Assembly: GCF_030142155.1 (NCBI RefSeq)
Contig: NZ_CP126247.1
Span: 1,984,001 to 2,048,000 of the forward strand
Origin: Arthrobacter sp. zg-Y820
GTDB lineage: Bacteria; Actinomycetota; Actinomycetes; Actinomycetales; Micrococcaceae
DNA length: 64,000 nt
Direction of reading: 5' to 3'
Part shown: positions 44,826 to 52,826 of the stretch, one piece after another
Numbering within the stretch: the first letter of the stretch is position 1
Layout of the letters: each line of letters begins with the position of its first letter
Translations under genes and position numbers: made by a program
The notes under the pieces: generated by a model
What the model was told of the DNA's origin: nothing
The model's input: the letters and a program-made list of their open reading frames with translations, nothing else
Databases searched by the model: none

Positions 44826-45929
44826 TTGGCATCGAATCCGGCGGGTAATCCGTTCCGGCCCACTGCAGGAGCCGAACCACCGCAGCTGATCGGCCGCGCC
44901 GGACTGCTGGACGAGTTCGCGTACGGACTGCGCATCCGTTCAGGCGCCCCGGGACTCCTGACCATCTTTACCGGCGCCCGGGGCATCGGCAAGACGGTCA
45001 TGCTGGGCGAGGCGGAGGATGAGGCACGCAGCCAGGGCTGGGCCGTCGTCTCGGAGACCGCAACGCGCGGTTTCCTGGGTCGCATCGGCGAGTCCATGCG
45101 CGCGCACGCCGAGGAGCTCGGCGACGGGCCGCCCGGGCGCAGGATCACCGGAATCAGCGCCGCCGGTTTTTCGCTGACCACCGAACTGCCGCCCGAGCAG
45201 CAGACCGGATGGCGCCAGGTGGGCGAGCAGTTGTTGCGCCTGCTCGACGCCCAAAAAACCGGGCTGGCCATCACCCTGGACGAAATTCACGGTGCCGACC
45301 GGGATGAACTGGCCCAGCTCGCCGCCTCCGTGCAGCACTTCATCCGCGACGGGCTGCCGATCGCGCTGGTCTTCGCCGGGCTTCCCGCGGCGGTGTCCGA
45401 CCTGCTCAATGAAGGAGTGGCCACGTTCCTCCGCAGAGCCGATCGGATCGATCTGCACGCTGCGGCCATCGACGAGGTGGAGGAGTCCTACCGGGAGACC
45501 TTCGCGGGTCTCGCCCATCCGCTGGATCCGGACCTGATCCGAACGGCCGCCGTGTCGACCGGCGGTTATCCGTTCCTGATCCAGCTCATTGGCTACCACC
45601 TCTGGCAGCTGGCCGAGGGCACCGACGGCCCGATGACCGCCGAAACCGTCGATCTGGCCCTAGCCGCCGCCCACCGGCGGAACACGCGCGTTGTCATCGG
45701 TGCGGCGCTCTCCACGGCGTCGCCCAAGGACCTCGACTTCCTCCGGGCCATGTCCGAAGATGACGGGCCGGCGTCCACCGCGGATATCGGAAAGCGGCTC
45801 GGTGACCAGAAAAACACGATCGGCAACTATCGGGCCCGGCTGATTGACGCTGGCCTGGTCCAGCCGGCCGGCCGAGGACTGCTGGACTTCGCCATTCCGG
45901 GGTTGCGGGAGCACCTGCGCCGCACCTGA
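44826..45929 (+). CDS. AAA+ ATPase of the Orc1/Cdc6-like (ATPase_AAA_16) type
   Basis: The 367-residue protein has a Walker A motif (IFTGARGIGKTVMLGEAEDEA), Walker B (LAITLDEIHGADRDEL), and sensor-region sequence (ALVFAGLPAAVSDLL). A C-terminal winged helix (DIGKRLGDQKNTIGNYRARLIDAGLV) completes it. This layout is common in ATPases related to Orc1/Cdc6 found next to toxin or mobile-element genes. The TTG at 44826 follows ACAGGAGGACG. It is 67 bases after the DUF2332 gene on the same strand. A palindrome at 44791–44803 lies just upstream. Substrate and partners are unknown. Confidence 0.85.
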   Translation: MASNPAGNPFRPTAGAEPPQLIGRAGLLDEFAYGLRIRSGAPGLLTIFTGARGIGKTVMLGEAEDEARSQGWAVVSETATRGFLGRIGESMRAHAEELGDGPPGRRITGISAAGFSLTTELPPEQQTGWRQVGEQLLRLLDAQKTGLAITLDEIHGADRDELAQLAASVQHFIRDGLPIALVFAGLPAAVSDLLNEGVATFLRRADRIDLHAAAIDEVEESYRETFAGLAHPLDPDLIRTAAVSTGGYPFLIQLIGYHLWQLAEGTDGPMTAETVDLALAAAHRRNTRVVIGAALSTASPKDLDFLRAMSEDDGPASTADIGKRLGDQKNTIGNYRARLIDAGLVQPAGRGLLDFAIPGLREHLRRT

Positions 45930-45948
45930 CGTCCGGCACGGCACGGAC

Positions 45949-47241
45949 TTATCCGGAAAACCGGCTCTCCGGCCGGGCGGGAAGGTCCTCGAGTTCACTG
46001 ACCAGCGGGCTGGTGGCGGCGTCGTGCGTGATGGCCGAACCGAGCTCCGCCGCAGCCTGGTGGTAGGTCCCGGCAGCCACGACGTCGGCGATGGCCCGGG
46101 CGATCCGCGGCGTCCGTGCACGGCGGGGGAGTGCGACGCCGGCACCTCTCACCGTGACACGCACGGCGTTGTCCGACTGGTCGCGGCCATGGGCAAGAAT
46201 AACCATCGGCACTCCCGCAGCAAGTGACTTCATCACGGTGCCGTGGCCGCCGTGCGTGACCACGAGGCGTGCCTGCCGCAATATCTCCTGATGCGGAGCG
46301 GAGGCGACGACGGCGACATTGGCCGGCGCTCGAATCGCGTCCGGCCGGACGGCCGGCCCGGTGGTCACCAGCCCGCGCAGGGGAAGGCTCCCAAGTGCGT
46401 CCACAATGCGCTGCAGGCACTCGGCCTGGTTCTGGAATGTTGAGGACAGTGCAACGAGCACCAGCGGGTCATCACCGGACGTCGGCGCCCAGCTGTCGTT
46501 GACCGCCCATGACGGGTCGTCCAGCACTGGTCCGGCATAGCGGACGTTTGGCGGCAGCGGCGCGGGGAAGTCGAACGAGGCCGAGGTGAGCACAAGCTCA
46601 CGCCTGGCGTGATGAAGCTGGTCCCAGGAATGTGCAATTGGCGCGAGCCCGTACTCTGCGCGAAGGGCATTGATGCGGGGCAGGGCATACCGGTCGAACA
46701 CAGATGTGCTTGCCGTGTCCGCGGCCCAATCCCGCACGCGGCCCAGTGGGCCGCGGGCTGGCTGCAGCCCTGCACCGAACGGCGGCCGGCCCGGCGCGGG
46801 CAGGGCGTACAGATTCGGGAACAGGACGTCGAAGGGGACACCGCGCCCCTCGGCAGCGATCATGGCTCCGATGGCGGGGAAGGAGGTCAGCACCAGGTCC
46901 GGCGCCAGCTGCTCGAGGGCCCGGACCGTGTCCCGCGCCTGCGCCGGGGCCGGACCGGCAAACATGTGGTCGACGGTGCCGCGCAGCAGGCTCCTCGGGG
47001 TGCGGAGCTGCCAGTCCTGAAACTGGCCCCGGCTCTCGGTCCAGGGAATGAACGAGGCACCGGTGGCGTCCACCTGGTCGGCCATCGATTCCTCCGCGAG
47101 AACGGTGACCCGGTGGCCGCGGTCGAGGAGCCGCCGGGCGACGCCGAGTTCGGGCGGCACGGTTCCTCCGCCGTCCGTCAGCGCAAACAGATAATTGTTG
47201 ACCGGTCCGGCCGGAGGGCTTGGGGCTGATGTCTCATTCAT
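45949..47241 (-). CDS. GT1-family glycosyltransferase (macrolide glycosyltransferase-like)
   Basis: The 430-residue protein has the GT1 layout: N-terminal LFALTDGGGTVPPELGVARRLLDRGHRVTVLAEES, mid-region ALGSLPLRGLVTTGPAVRPDAIRAPANV, and C-terminal donor-binding LVVTHGGHGTVMKSLAAGVPMVILAHGRDQSDNAVRV. It resembles antibiotic-inactivating or secondary-metabolite glycosyltransferases that transfer glucose from UDP-glucose to hydroxyl groups. The acceptor is unknown. The ATG at 47241 immediately precedes the dif-containing intergenic region. It converges on the AAA ATPase gene with 19 bases between stops. Confidence 0.87.
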   Translation of the reverse strand: MNETSAPSPPAGPVNNYLFALTDGGGTVPPELGVARRLLDRGHRVTVLAEESMADQVDATGASFIPWTESRGQFQDWQLRTPRSLLRGTVDHMFAGPAPAQARDTVRALEQLAPDLVLTSFPAIGAMIAAEGRGVPFDVLFPNLYALPAPGRPPFGAGLQPARGPLGRVRDWAADTASTSVFDRYALPRINALRAEYGLAPIAHSWDQLHHARRELVLTSASFDFPAPLPPNVRYAGPVLDDPSWAVNDSWAPTSGDDPLVLVALSSTFQNQAECLQRIVDALGSLPLRGLVTTGPAVRPDAIRAPANVAVVASAPHQEILRQARLVVTHGGHGTVMKSLAAGVPMVILAHGRDQSDNAVRVTVRGAGVALPRRARTPRIARAIADVVAAGTYHQAAAELGSAITHDAATSPLVSELEDLPARPESRFSG

Positions 47242-47367
47242 TGGCTTGACTCCCGGATTCTGCGTGCTGCTTCATCGGTCGCCGCTCAGCTACCCCGATT
47301 GTCCCACCGCCACAGCAGCGCGTCAGCAGGCCCCGGAAAGCCGGCAGGGGAGCCCCTTCTCGGCACT

Positions 47368-47395
47368 ACTTGACATAATGTAGATTATCGGCGTT
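47368..47395 (-). other. dif: Chromosome dimer resolution site (dif)
   Basis: The minus-strand sequence matches the actinobacterial dif consensus at every position except the first two bases. It contains the CCGATAAT arm, a 2-base variable part and ACATTATGTCAAGT. On the plus strand the arms read ACTTGACATAAT and GATTATCGGC. XerC and XerD recombine chromosome dimers here during division, so the site marks the terminus. It lies in the 756-base gene-free stretch 47242–47997. Confidence 0.85.
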
Positions 47396-47622
47396 ATATC
47401 CAAGCCCGCCGGAAGGGGTTTACCGTCAAATCAGCAACCTGGTGTTCGGGCACTCAATCCCCCGGATTTCGGCCTTTATTTCCGCGGCCAGCAGCTGCTG
47501 GCAGCTGCTCTTCCGGGCCCGCCGGCCGCTCCGGGCCGCAGCAAGCCAGAATGGGCCCAGACTGCACCTACAGGTCGCACCAAAACGCGGCACAACCCCT
47601 CCCGGATGCCCTGCCGAATGAG

Positions 47623-47787
47623 TTGACATAACGTCCCCCGGCATCGACGAACGAGTAAATTCTCCTGAGCCTGCTTGTTGACATAACGCGTCCCCCCCCC
47701 CGGGTCAGCCGGCCCCGCAGCTCACCCGCCAGCTTGTCATAACGTCCGTTCCGGCGTCCGGACAGCGAAGCCCAACCTGACATAACC
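47623..47787 (+). repeat. Cluster of four XerD-arm-like half sites downstream of dif
   Basis: TTGACATAACG occurs at 47623 and 47678, TTGTCATAACG at 47734 and CTGACATAACC at 47777, all in the same orientation as the TTGACATAAT arm of dif. Successive spacings are 55, 56 and 43 bases. They lack the opposite arm, so they are not complete dif sites. A run of ten C at 47692–47701 lies inside the cluster. The rest of the intergenic region shows no gene. Confidence 0.75.
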
Positions 47788-47925
47788 GACAGTCCCGGCC
47801 CGTCCCCCCGCAACGTTCCCGGCCCGTTCGCAAGCCCGAACTTCCTTAAAACTGCCCAAAAAATAGGACGCCGATCACTTCCGCAGAAGCACAACAGGCC
47901 CTAAGATATGCCGTCACGCCTTCAG

Positions 47926-47956
47926 TTGGTGAAATCGGCCCATCTGCCTATATGAT
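47926..47956 (+). promoter_or_regulatory. Promoter of the DUF4193 gene
   Basis: TTGGTG (47926–47931) and TATATG (47949–47954) are separated by 17 bases; TATGAT at 47951–47956 is an alternative -10 with 19 bases. The ATG of the DUF4193 gene is about 42 bases downstream. A GGAG ribosome-binding site lies at 47981–47984. Confidence 0.6.
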
Positions 47957-47997
47957 CTACGCTCAACCCCCCAAAATTCAGGAGATAAGCACTTTCC

Positions 47998-48303
47998 ATG
48001 GCTACTGATTACGATGCTCCGCGCGTCAAGGAAGAAGACCGCCCCAGCGACTCCCTTGAAGGACTGAAAGCCCAGCAGCGCGGCGGCGCAATGACGGCTG
48101 TTCGGGACGTCGCTGACGAGACGGATGCCATCGACGGTTTCGAACTTCCCGGTGCTGACTTGTCCGGCGAAGAACTGCTCATCAAGGTTGTCCCGGCCCA
48201 GGCTGACGAGTTCACCTGCATGTCCTGCTTCCTGGTGCGGCACCGCTCACAGATCGCCAAGGAGAAGAACGGCGACGCGTACTGCGTGGACTGCGAAGGC
48301 TAG
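47998..48303 (+). CDS. DUF4193 protein
   Basis: This 101-residue acidic protein is the conserved actinobacterial DUF4193 type. Its C-terminus has two Cys pairs in EFTCMSCFLVRHRSQIAKEK and DAYCVDCEG, forming a probable zinc-binding ribbon. The N-terminus is hydrophilic and probably disordered (ATDYDAPRVKEEDRPSDSLEG). It is small and cytosolic. Its function has not been established. A promoter at 47926–47956 and a strong terminator at 48317–48367 show it is monocistronic. Confidence 0.92.
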   Translation: MATDYDAPRVKEEDRPSDSLEGLKAQQRGGAMTAVRDVADETDAIDGFELPGADLSGEELLIKVVPAQADEFTCMSCFLVRHRSQIAKEKNGDAYCVDCEG

Positions 48304-48316
48304 GACCACTGCTCCC

Positions 48317-48367
48317 CCGGCCCGGGTGCCAGCGGCTCAGCCGCGGCACCCGGGCCGGTTCTTTTTT
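48317..48367 (+). terminator. Rho-independent terminator of the DUF4193 gene
   Basis: CCGGCCCGGGTGCC (48317–48330) pairs perfectly with 48345–48358 around a 14-base loop. The tract TTCTTTTTT follows at 48359–48367. This is the clearest intrinsic terminator in the window. Confidence 0.9.
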
Positions 48368-48446
48368 GCCTCATTCAGTGTCAGTCGGCACCCGTGAAGG
48401 TCCAGCAGCTGGCCTGATCACGGCGGAAGGCAACTAGGATGGGGCG

Positions 48447-49073
48447 GTGCCCACAGAAACTCCCCGCATCCGCGATCTGGTCCTTCCACTGCTGGAAACG
48501 GAGCTGCCGCCGATCGTCCAACTGGGACATCCCGCTCTCCGCCAGCCCGCACTTCCCTACGACGGGCAGCTGACCGCCGGAGAGCTCAGTGCACTCATCA
48601 CCCTGATGCGCCGGGTGATGCATGCCGCTCCTGGCGTTGGGCTGGCAGCGCCGCAGCTGGGCATCCCGCTGCAGATTGCCGTCCTGGAAGATCGGTTCGA
48701 CGCCGATCCGGACATCACCGACGTCCGCGACCGCCACCCCCTGCCGTTCTTCACTGCAATCAATCCCCGCTACACGCCGGTGGGCGCGGAGACTGCAGAG
48801 TTTTTCGAGGGTTGCCTCTCCTTTAACGGTTATCAGGGCGTCGTGGCGCGTGCCCGATCCGTCTCGCTGCACTTCACCGACTCCGACGGCGCTGCCGTGC
48901 GCCGGGACTTCCAGGGCTGGCAGGCCCGGATTGTCCAGCATGAAACGGACCATCTGCACGGCACCGTCTACGTGGACAAGGTCCTGACCCGCTCACTGTG
49001 CAGCAACGCCGAATACCTGCGCCGCTGGGCCTCGCCGTCCATCGACGAGGCCCAGCGGATCCTGGGCTTCTAG
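48447..49073 (+). CDS. def: Peptide deformylase
   Basis: The 208-residue protein has all three deformylase motifs: GVGLAAPQ (residues 63–70), EGCLSF (121–126) with its metal-ligand Cys, and HETDHLHG (165–172) with the HExDH zinc/iron site (written HETDH). It removes the N-formyl group from nascent proteins. The start is a GTG at 48447. It converges on the S9 peptidase gene with 13 bases between stops. It differs from the E. coli type by an N-terminal helix of about 25 residues, as in other actinobacterial second deformylases. Confidence 0.95.
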   Translation: MPTETPRIRDLVLPLLETELPPIVQLGHPALRQPALPYDGQLTAGELSALITLMRRVMHAAPGVGLAAPQLGIPLQIAVLEDRFDADPDITDVRDRHPLPFFTAINPRYTPVGAETAEFFEGCLSFNGYQGVVARARSVSLHFTDSDGAAVRRDFQGWQARIVQHETDHLHGTVYVDKVLTRSLCSNAEYLRRWASPSIDEAQRILGF

Positions 49074-49086
49074 GCTTCCGGGCGGC

Positions 49087-51120
49087 TTACGCGTTGCCCG
49101 GCTTCAGCCACTGCTCCCACCAGCGCAGGACGTGCTCAAAGCGCTGCCGCCGGTGCCACGGAGTTCCGGCCCGGGACAGCTCGTGGTTCTCGCCGGGGAA
49201 CAGCAGCAGCTCCGCCGGAACGCCGTGCTGTTTCAAGGCGGTGTAGTAACGCTGGGCCTGCTCCACCGGACAGCGCAGGTCTTCCTCGGAGTGGATTACC
49301 AGCGTGGGGGTGCGCACGTCACCAACACGGGCCATGGGGCTCTGGGCGAGCACCTGATCAGTGTTGGTGCCGGTGTACTCGGGACCAAAGAACCAGCCGA
49401 TGTCCGCCGATCCGGTGAAGGACAGCGGATCCAGGAAGCCGCGTTCCACGATGGCTGCGGTAAACCGGTGGTCGTTCGCCGTCGTCCAGGCGCTCAGGTA
49501 GCCGCCGTAGGAGCCGCCCATGACTCCCAAGCGGGCGCCGTCGAGCTCCGGATGCGCTGCCAGCACGCCCTCCAGGAAGGCCAGGACGTCGTCCAGGTCC
49601 CTGGTTCCCATGGCTTCCTTGATAACCCGGCCGTGCGCCTGTCCGTAACCTGCGGAACCGCGGGGGTTGCACTGCACCACCGCGTAGCCGGCAGCCGCGT
49701 ACGCCTGCGCCTCGTCGAAATAGGCGCAGTCGAACTGTGCGAACGGACCGCCGTGGATGTTCAGCAGCACCGGATGCGGGCCCGGACCCTCGGGCAGGAC
49801 CACCCAGCCGTGCACCGGATAACCGTCCCGGGACGGGTGGATTTCCTCGAGCGCGGGAGCCACCCTGGTGTCCTTCCGCAGCTGCGCCGAAAAATCAGTC
49901 AGCGGCCGCAGCCCGCCCGCTTCCAGCAGCGCCGCCTCCCCCATCGTGGTGCCGTCGGCATAGCTGACGACGACGGCGCCCGCCGCCGCCGCTGCGCCCT
50001 GGACCACGAGCGGGCCGGAGGCCAGCACCCGGCGCTCACCCCCGGCATCAATCTGCAGCAGTTCAACGGAGCCGCGCGTGCGGTTGAACACCAACACCTC
50101 CGACTCCCCCGCGGGCACGATGCCGCCTTCCGCCAGATCGGTATCCTCCGGGTCGGTGAGCCGCCGGGCCGGACCGTCCGAACCGGCCGGCAGCACGTAC
50201 AGGGCAGTGTTGCGGGCCACAAAGTCCTTGCCGGTGCCGGAAAGGTCCTGGGCCAGGAAGTACAGCCACTGCCCGTCGGCGCTCGGGGTGGGCTCCGAAA
50301 CTCCCAGGAGCGTTTCACTTTCAACTGCAGTGTTCGTCAGGCGTTCCGGTTCGGTCCCGGTCAGGGCCAGGGCGTAAATGTCCGAGACCAGGTCCTCGTC
50401 TGCGCCGGAGTGCAGCGCCACGGTGAACAGAACGTGCTTTCCATCGGCGGAGAACACCGGTGCCGTGGCGTCGGCGTCGGCATGCGTCAGCTGGCGGGCC
50501 TCGGGGAAGCCCCCGCCGATGCCGCCGTCAGCCGAGTCCCCGGCCTGTCCGGAGGCCTCCTTGGCCCGTCCAACCGGTGCGATCCAGGGCTCGGCATCCA
50601 GGGCGGGCAGGTCCAGCAGGAAGACCTGCACCCGCTTGTCCGCCGTGTAGCCGGCGCCGTTGGCCCGGTATTTGTAGCTGCTGATGAGCCGCGGGTCCTC
50701 GGCGCCGGGGCCAACGCCGTCGACCGTGCCGTACCGCCCGTGCGCCGGAACCCGGGACGAGAACACCAGCTGGGCGGAGTCCGGGGAGAAACGGAACCAG
50801 CTCACGCCCATTTTGGAGTCGGTCAGCCGGACCGGCTCTCCGCCTGCGGCGGGAACGGCGTACAGCTGCGGTTTGCCGCCGGGAACGGAGCGGAGGAATC
50901 CGAGCACTTCGCCGTCGGGCGAGAAACGCGGCTGGGTGTCCGCGAAGCCCTGGGTGATGCGCCGCGGAGTTCCGCCGCCCAGCGGCACTGACCAGAGCTG
51001 GCCCACGTAGGCGTCAGCGGCGAAGTCGGGCCGGGTTGCTGACACCACCGCCCGCGTGCCGTCCGGATGGATTGTAGGAACAGAGACAGAGTGCAGGAGA
51101 TTCAGGTCACTTGGTTTCAC
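49087..51120 (-). CDS. S9 family prolyl oligopeptidase / acylaminoacyl-peptidase
   Basis: The 677-residue protein has an N-terminal beta-propeller made of repeated strands such as PRFSPDGEVLGFL, SWFRFSPDSAQLVFSSRVPA and APVFSADGKHVLFTVALHSG. A C-terminal hydrolase domain follows. The triad is Ser in MGGSYGGYLSAW, Asp in HSEEDLRCPVEQ and His in GENHELSRAGTPWH. It probably cleaves short peptides or removes acyl-blocked N-terminal residues in the cytoplasm; no signal peptide is present. The start is a GTG at 51120. It is divergent from the rRNA methyltransferase gene with 62 bases between starts. Confidence 0.93.
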   Translation of the reverse strand: MKPSDLNLLHSVSVPTIHPDGTRAVVSATRPDFAADAYVGQLWSVPLGGGTPRRITQGFADTQPRFSPDGEVLGFLRSVPGGKPQLYAVPAAGGEPVRLTDSKMGVSWFRFSPDSAQLVFSSRVPAHGRYGTVDGVGPGAEDPRLISSYKYRANGAGYTADKRVQVFLLDLPALDAEPWIAPVGRAKEASGQAGDSADGGIGGGFPEARQLTHADADATAPVFSADGKHVLFTVALHSGADEDLVSDIYALALTGTEPERLTNTAVESETLLGVSEPTPSADGQWLYFLAQDLSGTGKDFVARNTALYVLPAGSDGPARRLTDPEDTDLAEGGIVPAGESEVLVFNRTRGSVELLQIDAGGERRVLASGPLVVQGAAAAAGAVVVSYADGTTMGEAALLEAGGLRPLTDFSAQLRKDTRVAPALEEIHPSRDGYPVHGWVVLPEGPGPHPVLLNIHGGPFAQFDCAYFDEAQAYAAAGYAVVQCNPRGSAGYGQAHGRVIKEAMGTRDLDDVLAFLEGVLAAHPELDGARLGVMGGSYGGYLSAWTTANDHRFTAAIVERGFLDPLSFTGSADIGWFFGPEYTGTNTDQVLAQSPMARVGDVRTPTLVIHSEEDLRCPVEQAQRYYTALKQHGVPAELLLFPGENHELSRAGTPWHRRQRFEHVLRWWEQWLKPGNA

Positions 51121-51182
51121 CCGGTGAAGCCTACTACCGCGGGAATTCCCGGACGCCGCAGCGGCGCACCTAAGATGGAAGG

Positions 51183-52052
51183 ATGCCCCCTGCTCCCGTG
51201 TCCCTGCTGTGCCCCGTCTGCCGCGGGCCTCTGGCCTCCCCGGGAGCAGGCGACGCCCCCGTCCTCACTTGCCCCGGCGGGCACCGGTACGACGCCGCAC
51301 GGCAGGGATACTTCAACCTGCTCACCGGCTCCGGCACCAAATTCCAGGCCGATACCGCCGAGATGGTGCAGGCCCGGGTCGATTTCCTGGCCGCCGGACA
51401 TTACCGGCCGATGGCTGACGAGCTCGCCGGCCTGGTGGCCGCTGCCACCCCCGAAGCGCCAACAGTGCTCGACGCCGGCGCCGGCACCGGCTACTACCTG
51501 GGCGTTGTCACGGAGAGGCTTCCGGCCGCTGACGCGGTGGCCCTGGACATTTCAAAGTTTGCACTGCGGCGCGCCGCGCGGGCGTTGCCGGCGGCCCGCT
51601 GCCTCGTCTGGGATGTGTGGCGCCCGCTGCCGCTGGCGGACGCCTCGGTGGATGCAGTGCTGAACGTGTTTGCACCCCGCAACGCCGCGGAATTCCGGCG
51701 CGTGCTGCGCGGGAACGGGGTCCTGGCCGTCGTCACGCCGCAACCGGCGCATCTGCAGGAAATCCGCACCCTGGCCGGGATGCTGGAGATCGGCGACGAG
51801 AAGGAATCCCGGGTCACGGGTGCCCTGGAGGAACATTTCCGCCCGGAACGGACCCTGCACTGCGAATACCGCATGCAGCTCTCCGCGGCCGACATCAGCA
51901 ATGTCGCCCTCATGGGACCCTCCGCCCGCCACCTGGACCGGGAGGCCCTCGCCGGAAACCTTGCCCAGCTCACCGGCCCCGTCCCCGTCACGGCAGCGTT
52001 TTCGCTCCAGCTCTTTCGGGCAGCGGAACTCCCCCGAGGGGCCGGAGTATGA
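51183..52052 (+). CDS. 23S rRNA guanine-N1 methyltransferase of the RlmA type
   Basis: The 289-residue protein starts with a zinc finger (CPVCRGPL and CPGGH, four-ligand) and DAARQGYFNLL, as in RlmA(I)/RlmA(II). The SAM-binding motif I is VLDAGAGTGYYLGVV and motif II-like sequence is AVALDISKFALRRAAR. Post-II sequence PLADASVDAVLNVFAPRN holds the catalytic region. RlmA(I) methylates G745 and RlmA(II)/TlrB methylates G748, the latter giving resistance to tylosin-type macrolides; which type this is cannot be decided by eye. The ATG at 51183 follows AAGATGGAAGG. Confidence 0.88.
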   Translation: MPPAPVSLLCPVCRGPLASPGAGDAPVLTCPGGHRYDAARQGYFNLLTGSGTKFQADTAEMVQARVDFLAAGHYRPMADELAGLVAAATPEAPTVLDAGAGTGYYLGVVTERLPAADAVALDISKFALRRAARALPAARCLVWDVWRPLPLADASVDAVLNVFAPRNAAEFRRVLRGNGVLAVVTPQPAHLQEIRTLAGMLEIGDEKESRVTGALEEHFRPERTLHCEYRMQLSAADISNVALMGPSARHLDREALAGNLAQLTGPVPVTAAFSLQLFRAAELPRGAGV

Positions 52053-52196
52053 CGCCGGACACGGAAAGCGGCACCCAAACGTTATAGTCGGCAACGGTGT
52101 TGCACGGACAAAACCGGTCCGCTTCAGGCAGAATGGGCAACACCGCCCGCACAACCCGACCGCCGGCCCATAGCCTGCGGAGCCGAAGGGAACGAT

Positions 52197-52727
52197 ATGC
52201 AGGACGTATACCAATGGCTGCTTGACTACGGCTGGGCCGTCTGGCTCGTGCTCTTCCTGGCCCTGGCCGCCATCGAAACGCTGACCCTCGACCTCTTTTT
52301 CGCCATGTTGTCAGTAGGCGCCCTGGGTGCCATGCTGGCAGCCCTCTTCGGAGCGCCGTTGTTTCTGCAGGTCGTGGTCTTCTGCATCGTGGCGCTGCTG
52401 ATGATAGTCCTCGTCCGGCCGCTGGCGCTGAAGCACCTGGACCGGGGCCCCAAGGACCAGCGCTCCAACATTGACCGCCTCATCGGCGCACCGGCGCTCA
52501 CCCTGGAAGCCGTCTCCGGCACCGCCGGAACCGTTAAGATCGGCGGCGACATCTGGACCGCGCGCACGCCTGACGGCTCCAGCCTGACCGCCGGCGCACC
52601 GGTCCTGGTGACCCGCATCGACGGGGCCACCGCCGTCGTCGTTCCCGCCCCTTCCGGTGCCCATTCCACCGAGGCGCATCCATCGGATGCCAGGCCCACT
52701 GACGAGCGCGGCAGCGAACAGCGCTGA
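52197..52727 (+). CDS. NfeD family membrane protein
   Basis: The 176-residue protein has three predicted membrane helices (GWAVWLVLFLALAAIETLTL, FAMLSVGALGAMLAALFG, LQVVVFCIVALLMIVLVRPLAL) and a C-terminal OB-fold domain (IGAPALTLEAVSGTAGTVKIGGDIWTA). It is the short NfeD1b type without a protease domain. The next gene encodes an SPFH protein, the usual NfeD partner, which suggests a membrane-microdomain complex. The C-terminus has a hydrophilic tail with His/Asp/Glu clusters. Confidence 0.93.
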   Translation: MQDVYQWLLDYGWAVWLVLFLALAAIETLTLDLFFAMLSVGALGAMLAALFGAPLFLQVVVFCIVALLMIVLVRPLALKHLDRGPKDQRSNIDRLIGAPALTLEAVSGTAGTVKIGGDIWTARTPDGSSLTAGAPVLVTRIDGATAVVVPAPSGAHSTEAHPSDARPTDERGSEQR

Positions 52728-52826
52728 GGAACCACCGCCGGAGACGGCGTTTTTATCCGGCGGCAGCCGCCGCCGGCACAGAACCAGGCGAGCCCGCTCG
52801 GGTCCGCCAAAACCTGAAGGGGGAAT

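Noticed and set aside
47692..47701. Run of ten C
   Set aside because: It may be a sequencing-sensitive homopolymer; no gene depends on it, so it is not treated as a phase-variation site.
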